Shown one piece after another: positions 44,922 through 52,773 of a stretch of 64,000 bases of DNA. A program made the translations under genes and the position numbers. The notes below the pieces were generated by a model. The model ran no database searches. It was not told the origin of the DNA and saw nothing but the letters and a program-made list of their open reading frames with translations. The stretch comes from Nocardioides sp. URHA0032 (lineage in GTDB: Bacteria > Actinomycetota > Actinomycetes > Propionibacteriales > Nocardioidaceae). The first letter of the stretch is position 1, and every line of letters begins with the position of its first letter. Location: assembly GCF_000620645.1 (NCBI RefSeq), contig NZ_KK211159.1, positions 248,001-312,000 of the forward strand. The letters are read 5' to 3'.

Positions 44922-45346
44922 CGAGGGTCGGCGCGGTCGCCGGAGGGCTGGCCCTCGTCGCGGCGCTGACCGGCTGCAACGGGGACTCGGACGGCCGCGA
45001 CGGCGCCGAGGCGTCGACGGCGGACTTCTGCGCCGCCTTCAACGACCTCTTCGACGAGGTGCTCGGCGCCGACGCAGCGGACTCGGCGGCGACGGTCCGG
45101 GCGTTCAAGTCGTGGGCCGTCGACATCGAGAAGGTCGGTGCGCCGGCGGACATGCCGGACGACGCGCGGCACGGCTTCGAGCTGTTCGTCGAGCAGGCGA
45201 AGGGCATCGACGACGACGCCACCCTCCAGGACCTCGAGCAGCTCGACGAGGGCCTGAGCGACGCCGACCAGGCGGACGGGAAGGCGTTCAACAGCTGGAC
45301 GACCGACAACTGCCCGCTCGACCTGCCGACGTCGAGTGCGAGCTGA
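44918..45346 (+). CDS. Small lipoprotein B (tandem paralogue)
   Basis: 142 residues. Lipobox 'AALTGC' with Cys20. Same helical domain as lipoprotein A: 'DFCAAFNDLFDEVLG', 'TVRAFKSWAVDIEKVGAPAD', 'MPDDARHGFELFVEQA' and 'LSDADQADGKAFNSWTTDNC'. The invariant 'PDDARHG' block and the Cys pair are shared. A tandem duplication that has diverged widely. ATG 44918 lies in ATGA with the previous stop; an ATG at 44903 in the same frame is less likely. Function unknown. Confidence 0.85.
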   Translation: MTRVGAVAGGLALVAALTGCNGDSDGRDGAEASTADFCAAFNDLFDEVLGADAADSAATVRAFKSWAVDIEKVGAPADMPDDARHGFELFVEQAKGIDDDATLQDLEQLDEGLSDADQADGKAFNSWTTDNCPLDLPTSSAS

Positions 45347-45455
45347 TCGGGAGGAGTTTGCTCGATCCCGCCCGGACCTCCAGGGCGCGCGCTAGCGTGC
45401 GGTCGTCGATTCGGCGGCACCCGCGCACGAGCCCGTCGGTCCTGGAGGTCTGCTC

Positions 45456-46301
45456 ATGTCGAAGTCGCGCATCTTCCTGCGGCCTCACGTCGCCGTGGTC
45501 CTGGCAGTTGCCCTGCTCGTGGCCGCCGGTGGTGTCGCGTACGGCGTTGCCGGTCGTCAGGGTGGTGATCGTCCCTGGCCGACGGCCCGTCACATCTACG
45601 CGTGCGTGGACCCCGGCACCCGGGTCCTGAGCCGGACGCAGGTCGGTGAGCCGTGCCCACCCGGCGCGAAGAAGATCGGGTGGAACGTCGAAGGCGTGGC
45701 CGGAGCCCGAGGTCCGATCGGGCCCGAGGGCGTGGCGGGTGAGGCCGGCCACGCCGGTCCGGCAGGACCCGCAGGTCCGCCCGGACTGCCCGGTGCCGAC
45801 GGTGCCGATGGCGCGGACGGTGCCGACGGTGCGGACGGTGCCGACGGCGCCGACGGCGCCGACGGTGCTGACGGTGCCGACGCGATCTCCGAGTACGCGG
45901 AGTTCTTCGCGCTCATGCCGCCCGACAACCCGGCCACGGTGGCGATCGGCGGGGACGTCGACTTCCCCCAGGACGGCCCGAGCACCGGCTCCATCGTGCG
46001 GGCCGGTACCGACTCGTTCGTCCTGCCGCGCATCGGGACCTACCGGGTGTCGTTCTCGGTGCCGGTCGTCGAGCCCGGCCAGCTCGTCGTCACCCTCGAC
46101 GGAGTCGATGTGCCGTACACGCTCGTGGGGCGGCCCACCGGCACCACGGCGATCGCCGGTGAGGCGCTGGTGACGACCACGGTCGTCAACACGGTGCTGA
46201 CGGTCCGGAACTCGACCTCCGGCTCCGCTCTCACGATCACGCCGTTCTCCGGGGGCACGGGAGCATCGGCGGCCACCCTGGTCATCGAGCAGCTGCAGTG
46301 A
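45456..46301 (+). CDS. Collagen-like surface protein with BclA-type C-terminal domain
   Basis: 281 residues. An N-terminal signal/anchor (about 12-32) has a short charged start. Then 'ACVDPGTRVLSRTQVGEPCP' carries a Cys pair. The collagen-like Gly-X-Y tract (about 80-142) begins 'GARGPIGPEGVAGEAGHAG' and ends in ten GAD triplets. The C-terminal 130 residues form a beta-rich domain of the BclA/C1q-TNF type ('RIGTYRVSFSVPVVEPGQLVV', 'LTVRNSTSGSALTITPF'), which trimerises in Bacillus exosporium proteins. No LPxTG. GGAGG 7 bases before the ATG. A trimeric fibre on the cell surface is likely; role unknown. Confidence 0.87.
   Translation: MSKSRIFLRPHVAVVLAVALLVAAGGVAYGVAGRQGGDRPWPTARHIYACVDPGTRVLSRTQVGEPCPPGAKKIGWNVEGVAGARGPIGPEGVAGEAGHAGPAGPAGPPGLPGADGADGADGADGADGADGADGADGADGADAISEYAEFFALMPPDNPATVAIGGDVDFPQDGPSTGSIVRAGTDSFVLPRIGTYRVSFSVPVVEPGQLVVTLDGVDVPYTLVGRPTGTTAIAGEALVTTTVVNTVLTVRNSTSGSALTITPFSGGTGASAATLVIEQLQ
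45792..45881 (+). repeat. Ten tandem 9-bp units coding for Gly-Ala-Asp
   Basis: Ten in-frame copies of GGTGCCGAC or near variants within the collagen-like gene. Differences are almost all silent third-base changes, and every unit reads GAD. Such a tract can gain or lose units by slippage. Confidence 0.95.
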
Positions 46302-46389
46302 GCTGACGACCGGCATTCCTGCCCTGGGCGGGGCCTGGTGAGGACCCGGCACACAGCCTCGTCACCGCGACCGGGTCACGTCATACCGG

Positions 46390-46719
46390 CTAGACGACCT
46401 GCGGCGGCCCGTCGTACTCGCTGACCATGGAGCGGCCGGCTGCCGCCCAGTCGAGCATCCCGCCGGCGAGGTTCACGACCTCGTGCCCCTGCTGCTGCAG
46501 CCACATCGCCGCCTGCGCGGACCGGCCTCCGACCTTGCAGACCACCAGCGTCTGCGCGTCCGGGAGCTCGGCGTGTCGGGCCGGCAGCTCCGACATCGGG
46601 ATGTGCAGCGCGCCCTCGATGTGGCCGTACTGCCACTCCACGGGCTCGCGCACGTCGAGCACGACGAGGCCCTCGGGGAGCGGGTCGGGGACGCGGTCGA
46701 TCGTCACGGTCGGGATCAC
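46390..46719 (-). CDS. Rhodanese-like domain protein
   Basis: 109 residues, a single rhodanese domain: 'GLVVLDVREPVEWQYGHIEGALHIPMSEL', then 'TLVVCKVGGRSAQAAMWL' with the active-site Cys, then 'VVNLAGGMLDWAAAG'. The loop C-K-V-G-G-R has the six-residue size of sulfurtransferase-type rhodaneses. Cytoplasmic; could carry sulfane sulfur. GTG 46719 overlaps the stop of the glycosylase gene (GTGA), so it is translationally coupled to it. An internal GTG at 46707 is possible. Confidence 0.9.
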   Translation of the reverse strand: MIPTVTIDRVPDPLPEGLVVLDVREPVEWQYGHIEGALHIPMSELPARHAELPDAQTLVVCKVGGRSAQAAMWLQQQGHEVVNLAGGMLDWAAAGRSMVSEYDGPPQVV

Positions 46720-47582
46720 TTGAGGAGCCTGCTCATTCGTCGGTCGGCCAGCGGCTTGCCGCCCGTCTGGCAGGTCGGGCAGTACTGGAGGCTGGAGTCC
46801 GCGAACGACACCTCGCGCACGGTGTCGCCGCAGACCGGGCACGGCTGACCGGTGCGCCCGTGCACCGCGAGGTTCGACTTCTTCTCGCCCTTGAGCTCGC
46901 TGGCCGCGAGTCCGCGCGACCGATCGACCGCGTCGCCCAGCGTGGTGCGGAGGGCGTCGTACAGGATGTGGAGCTCGTCCTCGGTGAGGTTGCCGGCAGG
47001 CTTGAACGGCGACATCTTCGCGGCGTGCAGGATCTCGTCGGAGTAGGCGTTGCCGATGCCGGCGATGGTGCCCTGGTGGCGCAGCACGCCCTTGAGCTGC
47101 TTGCCGCCCTCCCGCTCGAGGATCTCCTTGAACCGCTCGATCGTGAACTCGTCGGTCAGCGGGTCCGGCCCGAGGCTGGCGACGCCGGGCACGTCGTGCG
47201 GGTCGCGGACGACGTACGCCGCCAGGCTCTTGCGGGTGCCCGCCTCGGTCACGTCCAGCCCGGACCCGTCGTCGAGCACCACCCGCAGCGCGAGCGTGGA
47301 CTTCGGGCTCGGCTTCGGCGGGATCGTCGGCACCTCCTCGCGCCACCGCACCCAGCCCGCGCGGGCCAGGTGCAGGACCAGGTGGACCCCCGACGCCTCG
47401 ATGTCGAGGAACTTGCCGTGCCGGCTCACGTCGTCGACCAGCGTCCCCTCCATCGCGGTCAGCGGCGGGTCGAAGGTCTTCAGCGCGCTGAACTGGGCCA
47501 GGTGGATCTTCGCGAAGGCGTGCCCGTCCAGCCGGCCCTTCAGGTCGAGGGCCAGCGCTTCCACCTCGGGCAGCTCGGGCAC
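46716..47582 (-). CDS. Fpg/Nei-family DNA glycosylase
   Basis: 288 residues. Removes oxidised bases and nicks the abasic site. The mature N-terminus is 'PELPEVEAL' with catalytic Pro and Glu directly after the initiator. 'KQLKGVLRHQGTIAGIGNAYSDEILHAAKMSP' (H2TH region, in two pieces) is typical. The C-terminal zinc finger has two Cys pairs, 'CPVCG' and 'YCPTCQTGG'. The finger sequence resembles actinobacterial Fpg-like (Nei-type) proteins more than E. coli MutM, so base preference is open. GTG start with TAGGAT 6 bases upstream; followed by rhodanese in a GTGA overlap. Confidence 0.92.
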   Translation of the reverse strand: MPELPEVEALALDLKGRLDGHAFAKIHLAQFSALKTFDPPLTAMEGTLVDDVSRHGKFLDIEASGVHLVLHLARAGWVRWREEVPTIPPKPSPKSTLALRVVLDDGSGLDVTEAGTRKSLAAYVVRDPHDVPGVASLGPDPLTDEFTIERFKEILEREGGKQLKGVLRHQGTIAGIGNAYSDEILHAAKMSPFKPAGNLTEDELHILYDALRTTLGDAVDRSRGLAASELKGEKKSNLAVHGRTGQPCPVCGDTVREVSFADSSLQYCPTCQTGGKPLADRRMSRLLK

Positions 47583-47641
47583 GACCCGATCCTAGGCAGG
47601 AACCGGTGACAGGCTGCTCCTGTCGGGCGCATGATGGTGGT
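47583..47641. promoter_or_regulatory. Divergent promoters, glycosylase and small protein
   Basis: 59 bases between divergent starts. TAGGAT on the minus strand (47594-47589) is 6 bases before the glycosylase GTG. CATGAT (47630-47635) is 6 bases before GTG 47642. Both predict leaderless mRNAs. Confidence 0.55.
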
Positions 47642-47896
47642 GTGCCCGCCGTACGCCCGCTCCCGCAGACGGGGTCGATCTACCTCGACGCCCGCGGCGG
47701 CGACCGCGCCCTCCGGGTGTCCTGGCACGAGGAGTCCGGCATCGTCGTGCTCTCGCTGTGGCGCCAGAACGTCTGCGCCGGCTCGTTCCGCCTGGGCATC
47801 GAGGACGTCCCGGCGCTGATCGAGGTGCTCCGCGAGGGCCTGGTGCACTCCTACGAGCAGGCCCGCGACCGGCTCGGCGCCGTCGAGTCCGCCTGA
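47642..47896 (+). CDS. Small conserved-looking protein, function unknown
   Basis: 84 residues: 'TGSIYLDARGGDRALRVSWH', 'ESGIVVLSLWRQNVCAGSFR' and 'GIEDVPALIEVLREGL'. The first half reads as an antiparallel beta-sheet and the second as a helix that ends acidic. No known motif. GTG 47642 is chosen from the CATGAT 6 bases upstream and because the segment before it lacks any homology-like pattern. Between the glycosylase and the AAA ATPase genes. Probably cytoplasmic. Confidence 0.75.
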   Translation: MPAVRPLPQTGSIYLDARGGDRALRVSWHEESGIVVLSLWRQNVCAGSFRLGIEDVPALIEVLREGLVHSYEQARDRLGAVESA

Positions 47897-47961
47897 CCCC
47901 ACCAGCTGTAACGCGGGCGCGTTTCTACGGAGTCCGCTAGACAGCCGGGTAGCGTCCCGGC

Positions 47962-49149
47962 GTGGACCCGATCCGGAACCCGTACGCGCCGGGAGCAGGC
48001 CAGCGCCCGCCCGAGCTGGCCGGCCGCGACCGGGAGCTGGAGCAGTTCGAGATCACCCTGGAGCGCGTCGCGGCGGGGCGGCCGGAGCGGAGCATGGTCC
48101 TCAGCGGCCTGCGCGGCGTCGGCAAGACCGTCCTCCTCAACGCCCTGAGGGGCCAGGCGGTACGACGGGCGTGGGGGACCGGCAAGATCGAGGCCCGTCC
48201 CGACCAGAGCATCCGGATCCCGGTGGCCCAGGCGGTGCACGCCGCGGTCCGCGAGGTGGCGCACCGGCACCGCGACCCCGACCGGGTCGACGCGGTCGCC
48301 GGGGTGCTCAAGAGCTTCGGGACCAGGACCGCGCTCGATGACCGCAAGGGGATGCGCTGGACGCCGCCGGTCGACGTGCCGGCCAGCCGGGGCCGCGCCG
48401 ACTCAGGCGACCTCGAGCTCGACCTGGTCGAGCTGTTCACCGACGTCGCCACCCTCGCCGGCGACCTCGGCGTCGGGATCGCGCTGTTCGTCGACGAGAT
48501 GCAGGACATCGCGCTGCCCGAGCTCGCCGCGCTCTGCGGCGCCTGCCACGAGATCAGCCAGCAGGGTGCGCCCCTGGTGGTCGTCGGCGCCGGCCTCCCC
48601 CACCTCCCCGTCGCGCTCGCCGCCTCCAAGTCGTACGCCGAGCGCCTGTTCCGCTACGTCTCCGTCGACCGGCTGCCCCGGGAGATGGCCGACCGGGCCT
48701 GGCGGCGCCCGGCGGCCGAGGAGGGGGTGGCCTTCGCCCCGGACGCGCTCGACGAGCTCTACCGGCTCACCGACGGCTACCCCTACTTCGTGCAGGCGTA
48801 CGGCAAGGTCACCTGGGATGTCGCCCTCGAGTCGCTGATCACGGTCGCCGACGTACGTGCGGCCGCGCCGGAGGCGGAGGCCGAGCTCGCGGTCGGGTTC
48901 TTCGGGGCCCGGTTCGACCGCGCGACCCCGGCCGAGCGCGACTACATGTCCGCGATGGCCGACCTGGGCGCCGAGCACGGCGACGGCGCCGTCGCGACCG
49001 CCGACGTGGCGCGGCACCTGGTCCGCAAGCCGCAGTCCCTCTCCCCGGCCCGCGACGGCCTGATCAAGAAGGGCCTCGTCTACTCGGCCGAGCGGGGGAG
49101 CGTGGCCTTCACGGTCCCGCACTTCGGGAAGTTCCTGCGCTCTCGCTGA
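47962..49149 (+). CDS. AAA-family ATPase with C-terminal winged helix (Orc1/Cdc6-like)
   Basis: 395 residues. The N-terminus 'RNPYAPGAGQRPPELAGRDRE' is characteristic of this actinobacterial group. Walker A is 'VLSGLRGVGKTVLLNAL' (about 46-62) and Walker B is 'VGIALFVDEMQDIAL' (about 172-186). Sensor-type text 'VVVGAGLPHLPVALAASKSY' follows. The C-terminal region 'TADVARHLVRKPQSLSPARDGLIKKGLVY' is a winged helix that could bind DNA. Similar to archaeal ATPases of the Orc1/Cdc6 group in domain order; cellular role unknown. GTG 47962 with TAGCGT 6 bases upstream. No obvious operon partner. Confidence 0.85.
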   Translation: MDPIRNPYAPGAGQRPPELAGRDRELEQFEITLERVAAGRPERSMVLSGLRGVGKTVLLNALRGQAVRRAWGTGKIEARPDQSIRIPVAQAVHAAVREVAHRHRDPDRVDAVAGVLKSFGTRTALDDRKGMRWTPPVDVPASRGRADSGDLELDLVELFTDVATLAGDLGVGIALFVDEMQDIALPELAALCGACHEISQQGAPLVVVGAGLPHLPVALAASKSYAERLFRYVSVDRLPREMADRAWRRPAAEEGVAFAPDALDELYRLTDGYPYFVQAYGKVTWDVALESLITVADVRAAAPEAEAELAVGFFGARFDRATPAERDYMSAMADLGAEHGDGAVATADVARHLVRKPQSLSPARDGLIKKGLVYSAERGSVAFTVPHFGKFLRSR

Positions 49150-49178
49150 TGTGCCTGCGGGCCTGACATCATCGGGAC

Positions 49179-49538
49179 GTGGACCTCGTCCAGATCGCCC
49201 AGCACGCCGACGACCTCGAGCGGGCGACCGCCTTCTACACGACCCTGCTCGGCACCGGCCCGCGAGCGACGTACGACCCGCCCGGCCTGGTGTTCTTCGA
49301 CCTCGGCGGGGTGCGCCTGATGATCAGCACCGGCAGCGCGCCGGCGACGATCTACCTCCGGGTCGGCGACATCGACGCGGCGGTCGAGCGGCTCCAGGAG
49401 CACCTCGAGTCCGAGCCGCACGTGATCTTCCAGCACGACGACGACAGCCTGGGGCCGGCCGGCACCGACGAGTGGCAGGCGTTCGTCCGCGACACCGAGG
49501 GCAACCTCGTCGGCCTGGTCGAGCACCGGCTGCGGTGA
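49179..49538 (+). CDS. VOC-family protein (glyoxalase-like)
   Basis: 119 residues: 'DLVQIAQHADDLERATAFY', 'GLVFFDLGGVRLMIS', 'TIYLRVGDIDAAVERLQEHL' and 'AFVRDTEGNLVGLVEH'. Two beta-alpha-beta-beta-beta modules with His near the start and Glu at the end are consistent with a metal-binding VOC fold. Reaction unknown. The gene ends in a GTGA overlap with the phosphodiesterase gene, so the two are co-translated. GTG 49179 is the first plausible start; CATCAT lies 7 bases upstream. Confidence 0.85.
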   Translation: MDLVQIAQHADDLERATAFYTTLLGTGPRATYDPPGLVFFDLGGVRLMISTGSAPATIYLRVGDIDAAVERLQEHLESEPHVIFQHDDDSLGPAGTDEWQAFVRDTEGNLVGLVEHRLR

Positions 49539-50323
49539 GACCCCAGATCGTCGCGCACCGGGGCGCGAGCCACGACAAGGCCGAGCACACCCTCGGGGCG
49601 TACGTCGCCGCGCTCGACGACGGGGCGGACGGGCTGGAGTGCGACGTCCGGCTGACCGCGGACGGGCACCTGGTCTGCGTGCACGACCGGGACCTGCGGC
49701 GGATCGCCAGCAACCGGGGCATCGTGTCGACCATGGAGCTCGCGGAGCTCGACCAGCTCGACTTCGCGGCCTGGAAGAACCCGTGGGCCGACCTCGACGA
49801 CGAGGCACCCGACCGCGACGAGCGGCTCGACCGGGTGCTGACGCTGCGCACGCTCTTCGAGACCGTGGCCGACTACGACCGCCGGATCGAGATCGCGGTC
49901 GAGACCAAGCACCCCACCAGGTACGGCGGCCTCGTCGAGCGTCGCGTGGTCGACCTGCTGCGCCACTTCGGGTGGGACCGGGCCGGGTCGCCCGCCCGGG
50001 TGATGAGCTTCAGCTGGACCGCCTTGCAGCGCGTCGAGCGGCTCGCCCCCGGCGTACCCCTGGTCCAGCTGGTCGAGAAGGCGCACCACTGGCCGATGCT
50101 CAGCAAGGTGATCGGCGCCGACTGGCTGGTCGGCCCGGGGATCCGTGAGCTCGCCGACCACAAGAAGCTCGGGCCGCGGATCACCAGGGCCGGCCACGAC
50201 CTGCACGTGTGGACCGTGAACACCCCGGCCGACCTCGACCTGTGCCTGCGGCTCGGCGCGAAGGCCGTGATCACGGACCGGCCGGCGTACCTGCTCGACC
50301 TGCTCGAGGAACGCGACAGATAG
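49535..50323 (+). CDS. Glycerophosphodiester phosphodiesterase
   Basis: 262 residues. Hydrolyses glycerophosphodiesters to glycerol 3-phosphate and an alcohol. TIM-barrel GDPD motifs: 'QIVAHRGASHDKAEHTLGAY' (catalytic HRG and Glu; AEHT replaces the usual PENT), 'GADGLECDVRLTADGHLVCVHD' with the metal Glu/Asp and catalytic His, then 'IAVETKHP'. The C-terminal 'VWTVNTPADLDLCLRLGAKAVITDRP' closes the barrel. No signal peptide, so cytoplasmic. GTG start overlaps the VOC stop. The stop codon TAG begins the -10 of the next gene. Confidence 0.92.
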   Translation: MRPQIVAHRGASHDKAEHTLGAYVAALDDGADGLECDVRLTADGHLVCVHDRDLRRIASNRGIVSTMELAELDQLDFAAWKNPWADLDDEAPDRDERLDRVLTLRTLFETVADYDRRIEIAVETKHPTRYGGLVERRVVDLLRHFGWDRAGSPARVMSFSWTALQRVERLAPGVPLVQLVEKAHHWPMLSKVIGADWLVGPGIRELADHKKLGPRITRAGHDLHVWTVNTPADLDLCLRLGAKAVITDRPAYLLDLLEERDR

Positions 50324-50333
50324 CCTCGCCCGC

Positions 50334-51272
50334 ATGGCGAAGAAGTCCCGCACCAAGGCCCGCCCCCACCAGCCGGTCGAGGGCGAGGTCAGCCCGCGGC
50401 AGCCCTGCCCGTGCGGGTCCGGCAAGCGCTACAAGGCCTGCCACGGCGCGCCCGGGGGGGCGCCCGCGCCGTTCGTGAGCCGGCCCTTCGAGGGGCTTCC
50501 GTCCGAGTGCGACGTCGTCGCGATGCGCGAGCTGGTGCCCGCGGCGACCGCGCCGCTCGCCCTGACGGAGCACGCCGACCGCACCGTCCAGCTCTGCACG
50601 CTGCTGCCCATGGCCGCGCCGGCGATGGTCCGCGACAGCGGCGAGATCTGGCTCGGTCTCCAGGTGCAGCACCACTTCGGCGACCCGGCCCGCGACCTCG
50701 GCGCCGTGCTGCTCCGGGCGCTCGAGTCCGAGCCGGGGATCGTCGGCCTCACCGACCAGCCCGGCGACGGCCCGCGCCTCCAGGACCTCGTGGCCGGCGA
50801 CGCGCTGGCGGTGACGGTGCACGACGGCTTCGACTTCTGGATCGCGGACGTCGAGGAGTCCGAGCGGGCCGGGATGGCCGCGGCGCTGGAGCACGCGAAC
50901 GCCGCCGCGTCCCCGACCGCGCGGCTCACGACCGTCGAGGCGGCGTACTGGACGAACGTCGGGACCAAGGAGCACCTGCGCTGGGTGATGCCCGAGCCGG
51001 AGGGCCCGCTGCTCGACGCGCTCGCGCGCCTGCACGCCGCCGGCCGGGACCGGCTGGTCGAGGGGTCGCGGTTCGTCGGCATGTTCCGCGCGCACGGACT
51101 GCTCGCCCCGGTGTGGGACCTGCCGCTCGGCACCGGCCCGGAGCCGCTGGAGGAGCCGGCGGAGAAGTTCGCCGCCGACCTGGCCGAGGCCCTCGCCGAC
51201 GGCTCCGACCTGACGACCGACGAGCGCGCCGCCCGCTCGGGGCTCGCGAACCGTCAGGTCACGCTCCGTTGA
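50334..51272 (+). CDS. DUF5926 protein with N-terminal SEC-C zinc motif
   Basis: 312 residues. The SEC-C zinc motif 'PCPCGSGKRYKACHG' lies at about 24-38, after a basic start ('MAKKSRTKARPHQP'). The rest matches the actinobacterial DUF5926 family: 'RPFEGLPSECDVVAMRELVPAATAPL', 'GLQVQHHFGDPARDLGAVLLRAL' (shown in part) and 'WTNVGTKEHLRWVMPEPEG'. Function unknown; SEC-C motifs bind SecB-like or ribosome-associated partners elsewhere. ATG 50334 has TAGCCT (50321-50326) 7 bases upstream, and its TAG is the previous gene's stop. Confidence 0.88.
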   Translation: MAKKSRTKARPHQPVEGEVSPRQPCPCGSGKRYKACHGAPGGAPAPFVSRPFEGLPSECDVVAMRELVPAATAPLALTEHADRTVQLCTLLPMAAPAMVRDSGEIWLGLQVQHHFGDPARDLGAVLLRALESEPGIVGLTDQPGDGPRLQDLVAGDALAVTVHDGFDFWIADVEESERAGMAAALEHANAAASPTARLTTVEAAYWTNVGTKEHLRWVMPEPEGPLLDALARLHAAGRDRLVEGSRFVGMFRAHGLLAPVWDLPLGTGPEPLEEPAEKFAADLAEALADGSDLTTDERAARSGLANRQVTLR

Positions 51273-51345
51273 TTTGTCCTTGAGATCGCGACTCGCCGCG
51301 TCCACAGAGTTGTGTGCGCCGCCTCCCGACACGTACATTCGCGGG

Positions 51346-51385
51346 GCTCGGTCGTTGTCGTATCCCCCGTCGGCAACGGCCGAGC
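51346..51385. terminator. Bidirectional terminator hairpin
   Basis: Arms 51346-51357 and 51374-51385 pair over 12 bases with one G-U and a 16-base loop. It lies in the 117-base gap between the convergent SEC-C and cyclase genes. No other feature seen in this gap. Confidence 0.55.
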
Positions 51386-51389
51386 GCCT

Positions 51390-52310
51390 TCACTTCCCGG
51401 GACCGTCGGCAGGTGCTCGTCGCAGCACGAACGGGTGCAGCCGGGCGTAGCCCTTCACCGGCGTCCTCCGCATCTCGCGGAGCGTGTACGCCGGCTCCGC
51501 GGCCAGTTCGTCACGGCAGCCGCGGTCGACCAGCACGCTGCCCGGCCGGGCCACGCCGGTGAGCCGGGACGCGATGTTCACCGTGGGGCCGAACACGTCG
51601 CCCAGCCGGCTCACCACGTCGCCGTACGCCAGCCCGACCCGCACCGACGGGAACGGCTCCTCGCGCTCGGTGAGCAGCAGCGCCACCTCGGCAGCGGGTG
51701 CTGCGCCGTCGACCACGAAGAGCACCTCGTCGCCGATCGTCTTGATGATCCGGCCGCCGTGGTCGACGACCAGCCCGGTCGTCGCGGCCTCGAAGTGCTC
51801 GAGCCACTCCACGAGCTCGCGCTCCTCGAGGTGCTTGCTCCGCGAGGTGTAGCCGACGATGTCGACGAAGCCGACGGCGAGTGCGCTCGTCGTACCGCCC
51901 TCCCCGGCGGCGGCGACCCGCGCCGACGCGCTCGCGAGGTGCCGGCGCCAGGTGTAGGACTGCAGCGCCTCGACGCGCGGCAGCGCCTCCCGGGCGAGCT
52001 CGTCGGACGGGTCGATCGCGGCGAGCAGCGACGCCTGCCACTCCGCGAGCCGGGCGTAGCTCCGCCCCCAGGTCCGCACCAGCGCCGACTGGGAGTCCGG
52101 CCCGATCACGCCGAGCTCCATCAGCTCGCGCGCCTGGCGCAGCGCGTCGACGTCGGCCTCGGTGAACGCGACGTCCTCGTCACCGGTCCGCGGGAAGCCC
52201 AGCAGCCGCCACAGCTCCTGCGCCAGGTCCAGCGGTACGCCGGCGCGCGCGGCGACCTCCACCCGGTTGAGCGTCGGTGGGCCGCCCAGCAGCAGCGGCT
52301 CGAGGTCCAA
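51390..52310 (-). CDS. Class III adenylate cyclase
   Basis: 306 residues. Makes cAMP from ATP. N-terminal 130 residues are a helical regulatory region typical of soluble actinobacterial cyclases. The catalytic domain is complete by motif. Metal Asp150 is in 'VGFVDIVGYTSRS' and metal Asp194 in 'IIKTIGDEVLF'. Lys190 with Asp238 ('LGDVFGPTVN') specifies adenine; Asn245 and Arg249 ('VNIASRL') stabilise the transition state. No membrane segments. The start is TTG (52310-52308) directly after the TAG of the cNMP-binding gene, so it probably depends on coupled translation. Confidence 0.9.
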   Translation of the reverse strand: MDLEPLLLGGPPTLNRVEVAARAGVPLDLAQELWRLLGFPRTGDEDVAFTEADVDALRQARELMELGVIGPDSQSALVRTWGRSYARLAEWQASLLAAIDPSDELAREALPRVEALQSYTWRRHLASASARVAAAGEGGTTSALAVGFVDIVGYTSRSKHLEERELVEWLEHFEAATTGLVVDHGGRIIKTIGDEVLFVVDGAAPAAEVALLLTEREEPFPSVRVGLAYGDVVSRLGDVFGPTVNIASRLTGVARPGSVLVDRGCRDELAAEPAYTLREMRRTPVKGYARLHPFVLRRAPADGPGK

Positions 52311-52685
52311 CTACCTGGCCCCGAACCGTTCGACCGCGACCGCCTCGAGTGCGGACTTGAACGACGGCATCTCCTCGCAGAGCGCCCGCACGGCCTCGTC
52401 GGTGAAGTGGATCATCTCCAGCGGCGTGAGCGCGACGATCGACGCGGTGCGCAGCGAGTGGTTGACGATCGCGGCCTCGCCGACGATGTCGCCGGGGCCG
52501 AGCTGCGCGATCTCGGAGCCGTGCTGCCGCACCGAGACGCTGCCGTCGAGGATCAGGTACGCCTTGTCCGCCGGCGTCCGCTCCCAGATCGGCGACCACC
52601 CCTCGGGGACGTGCACGCGGGTGCCGGCGGCACTGATCCGCGCGATCTCCTCCGGAGTGAATGCGTCGTAGAACGAGTCAGCCAT
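52311..52685 (-). CDS. Stand-alone cyclic nucleotide-binding domain protein
   Basis: 124 residues, one cNMP-binding beta-barrel: 'VHVPEGWSPIWERTPADKAYLILDGSVSV' (in part), then 'LGPGDIVGEAAIVNHSLRTASIVAL', the phosphate-binding cassette with the Glu and Arg that hold the ribose and phosphate. A C-terminal helix follows. No DNA-binding or kinase domain. The next gene, on the same transcript with no gap between stop and start, encodes a complete adenylate cyclase. A sensor/feedback partner is a natural guess. ATG 52685 is preceded by AGAGGCGG. Confidence 0.9.
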   Translation of the reverse strand: MADSFYDAFTPEEIARISAAGTRVHVPEGWSPIWERTPADKAYLILDGSVSVRQHGSEIAQLGPGDIVGEAAIVNHSLRTASIVALTPLEMIHFTDEAVRALCEEMPSFKSALEAVAVERFGAR

Positions 52686-52773
52686 GGTCCGCCTCTCTGC
52701 TTCTCACCCTCCGCGGCCGATCATGCCCGGGGGCGGCGCTGGGGTAAACCGGCGTCCCACTAGCGTGCCCATC

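Noticed and set aside
45792..45881. Regular short repeats that could suggest a CRISPR-like array
   Set aside because: Units are 9 bp with no spacers and read in frame as Gly-Ala-Asp inside a collagen-like gene.
46343..46377. GACCCGG / CCGGGTC inverted repeat between convergent collagen-like and rhodanese genes
   Set aside because: Only 7-bp arms with a 21-base loop; too weak to call a terminator.
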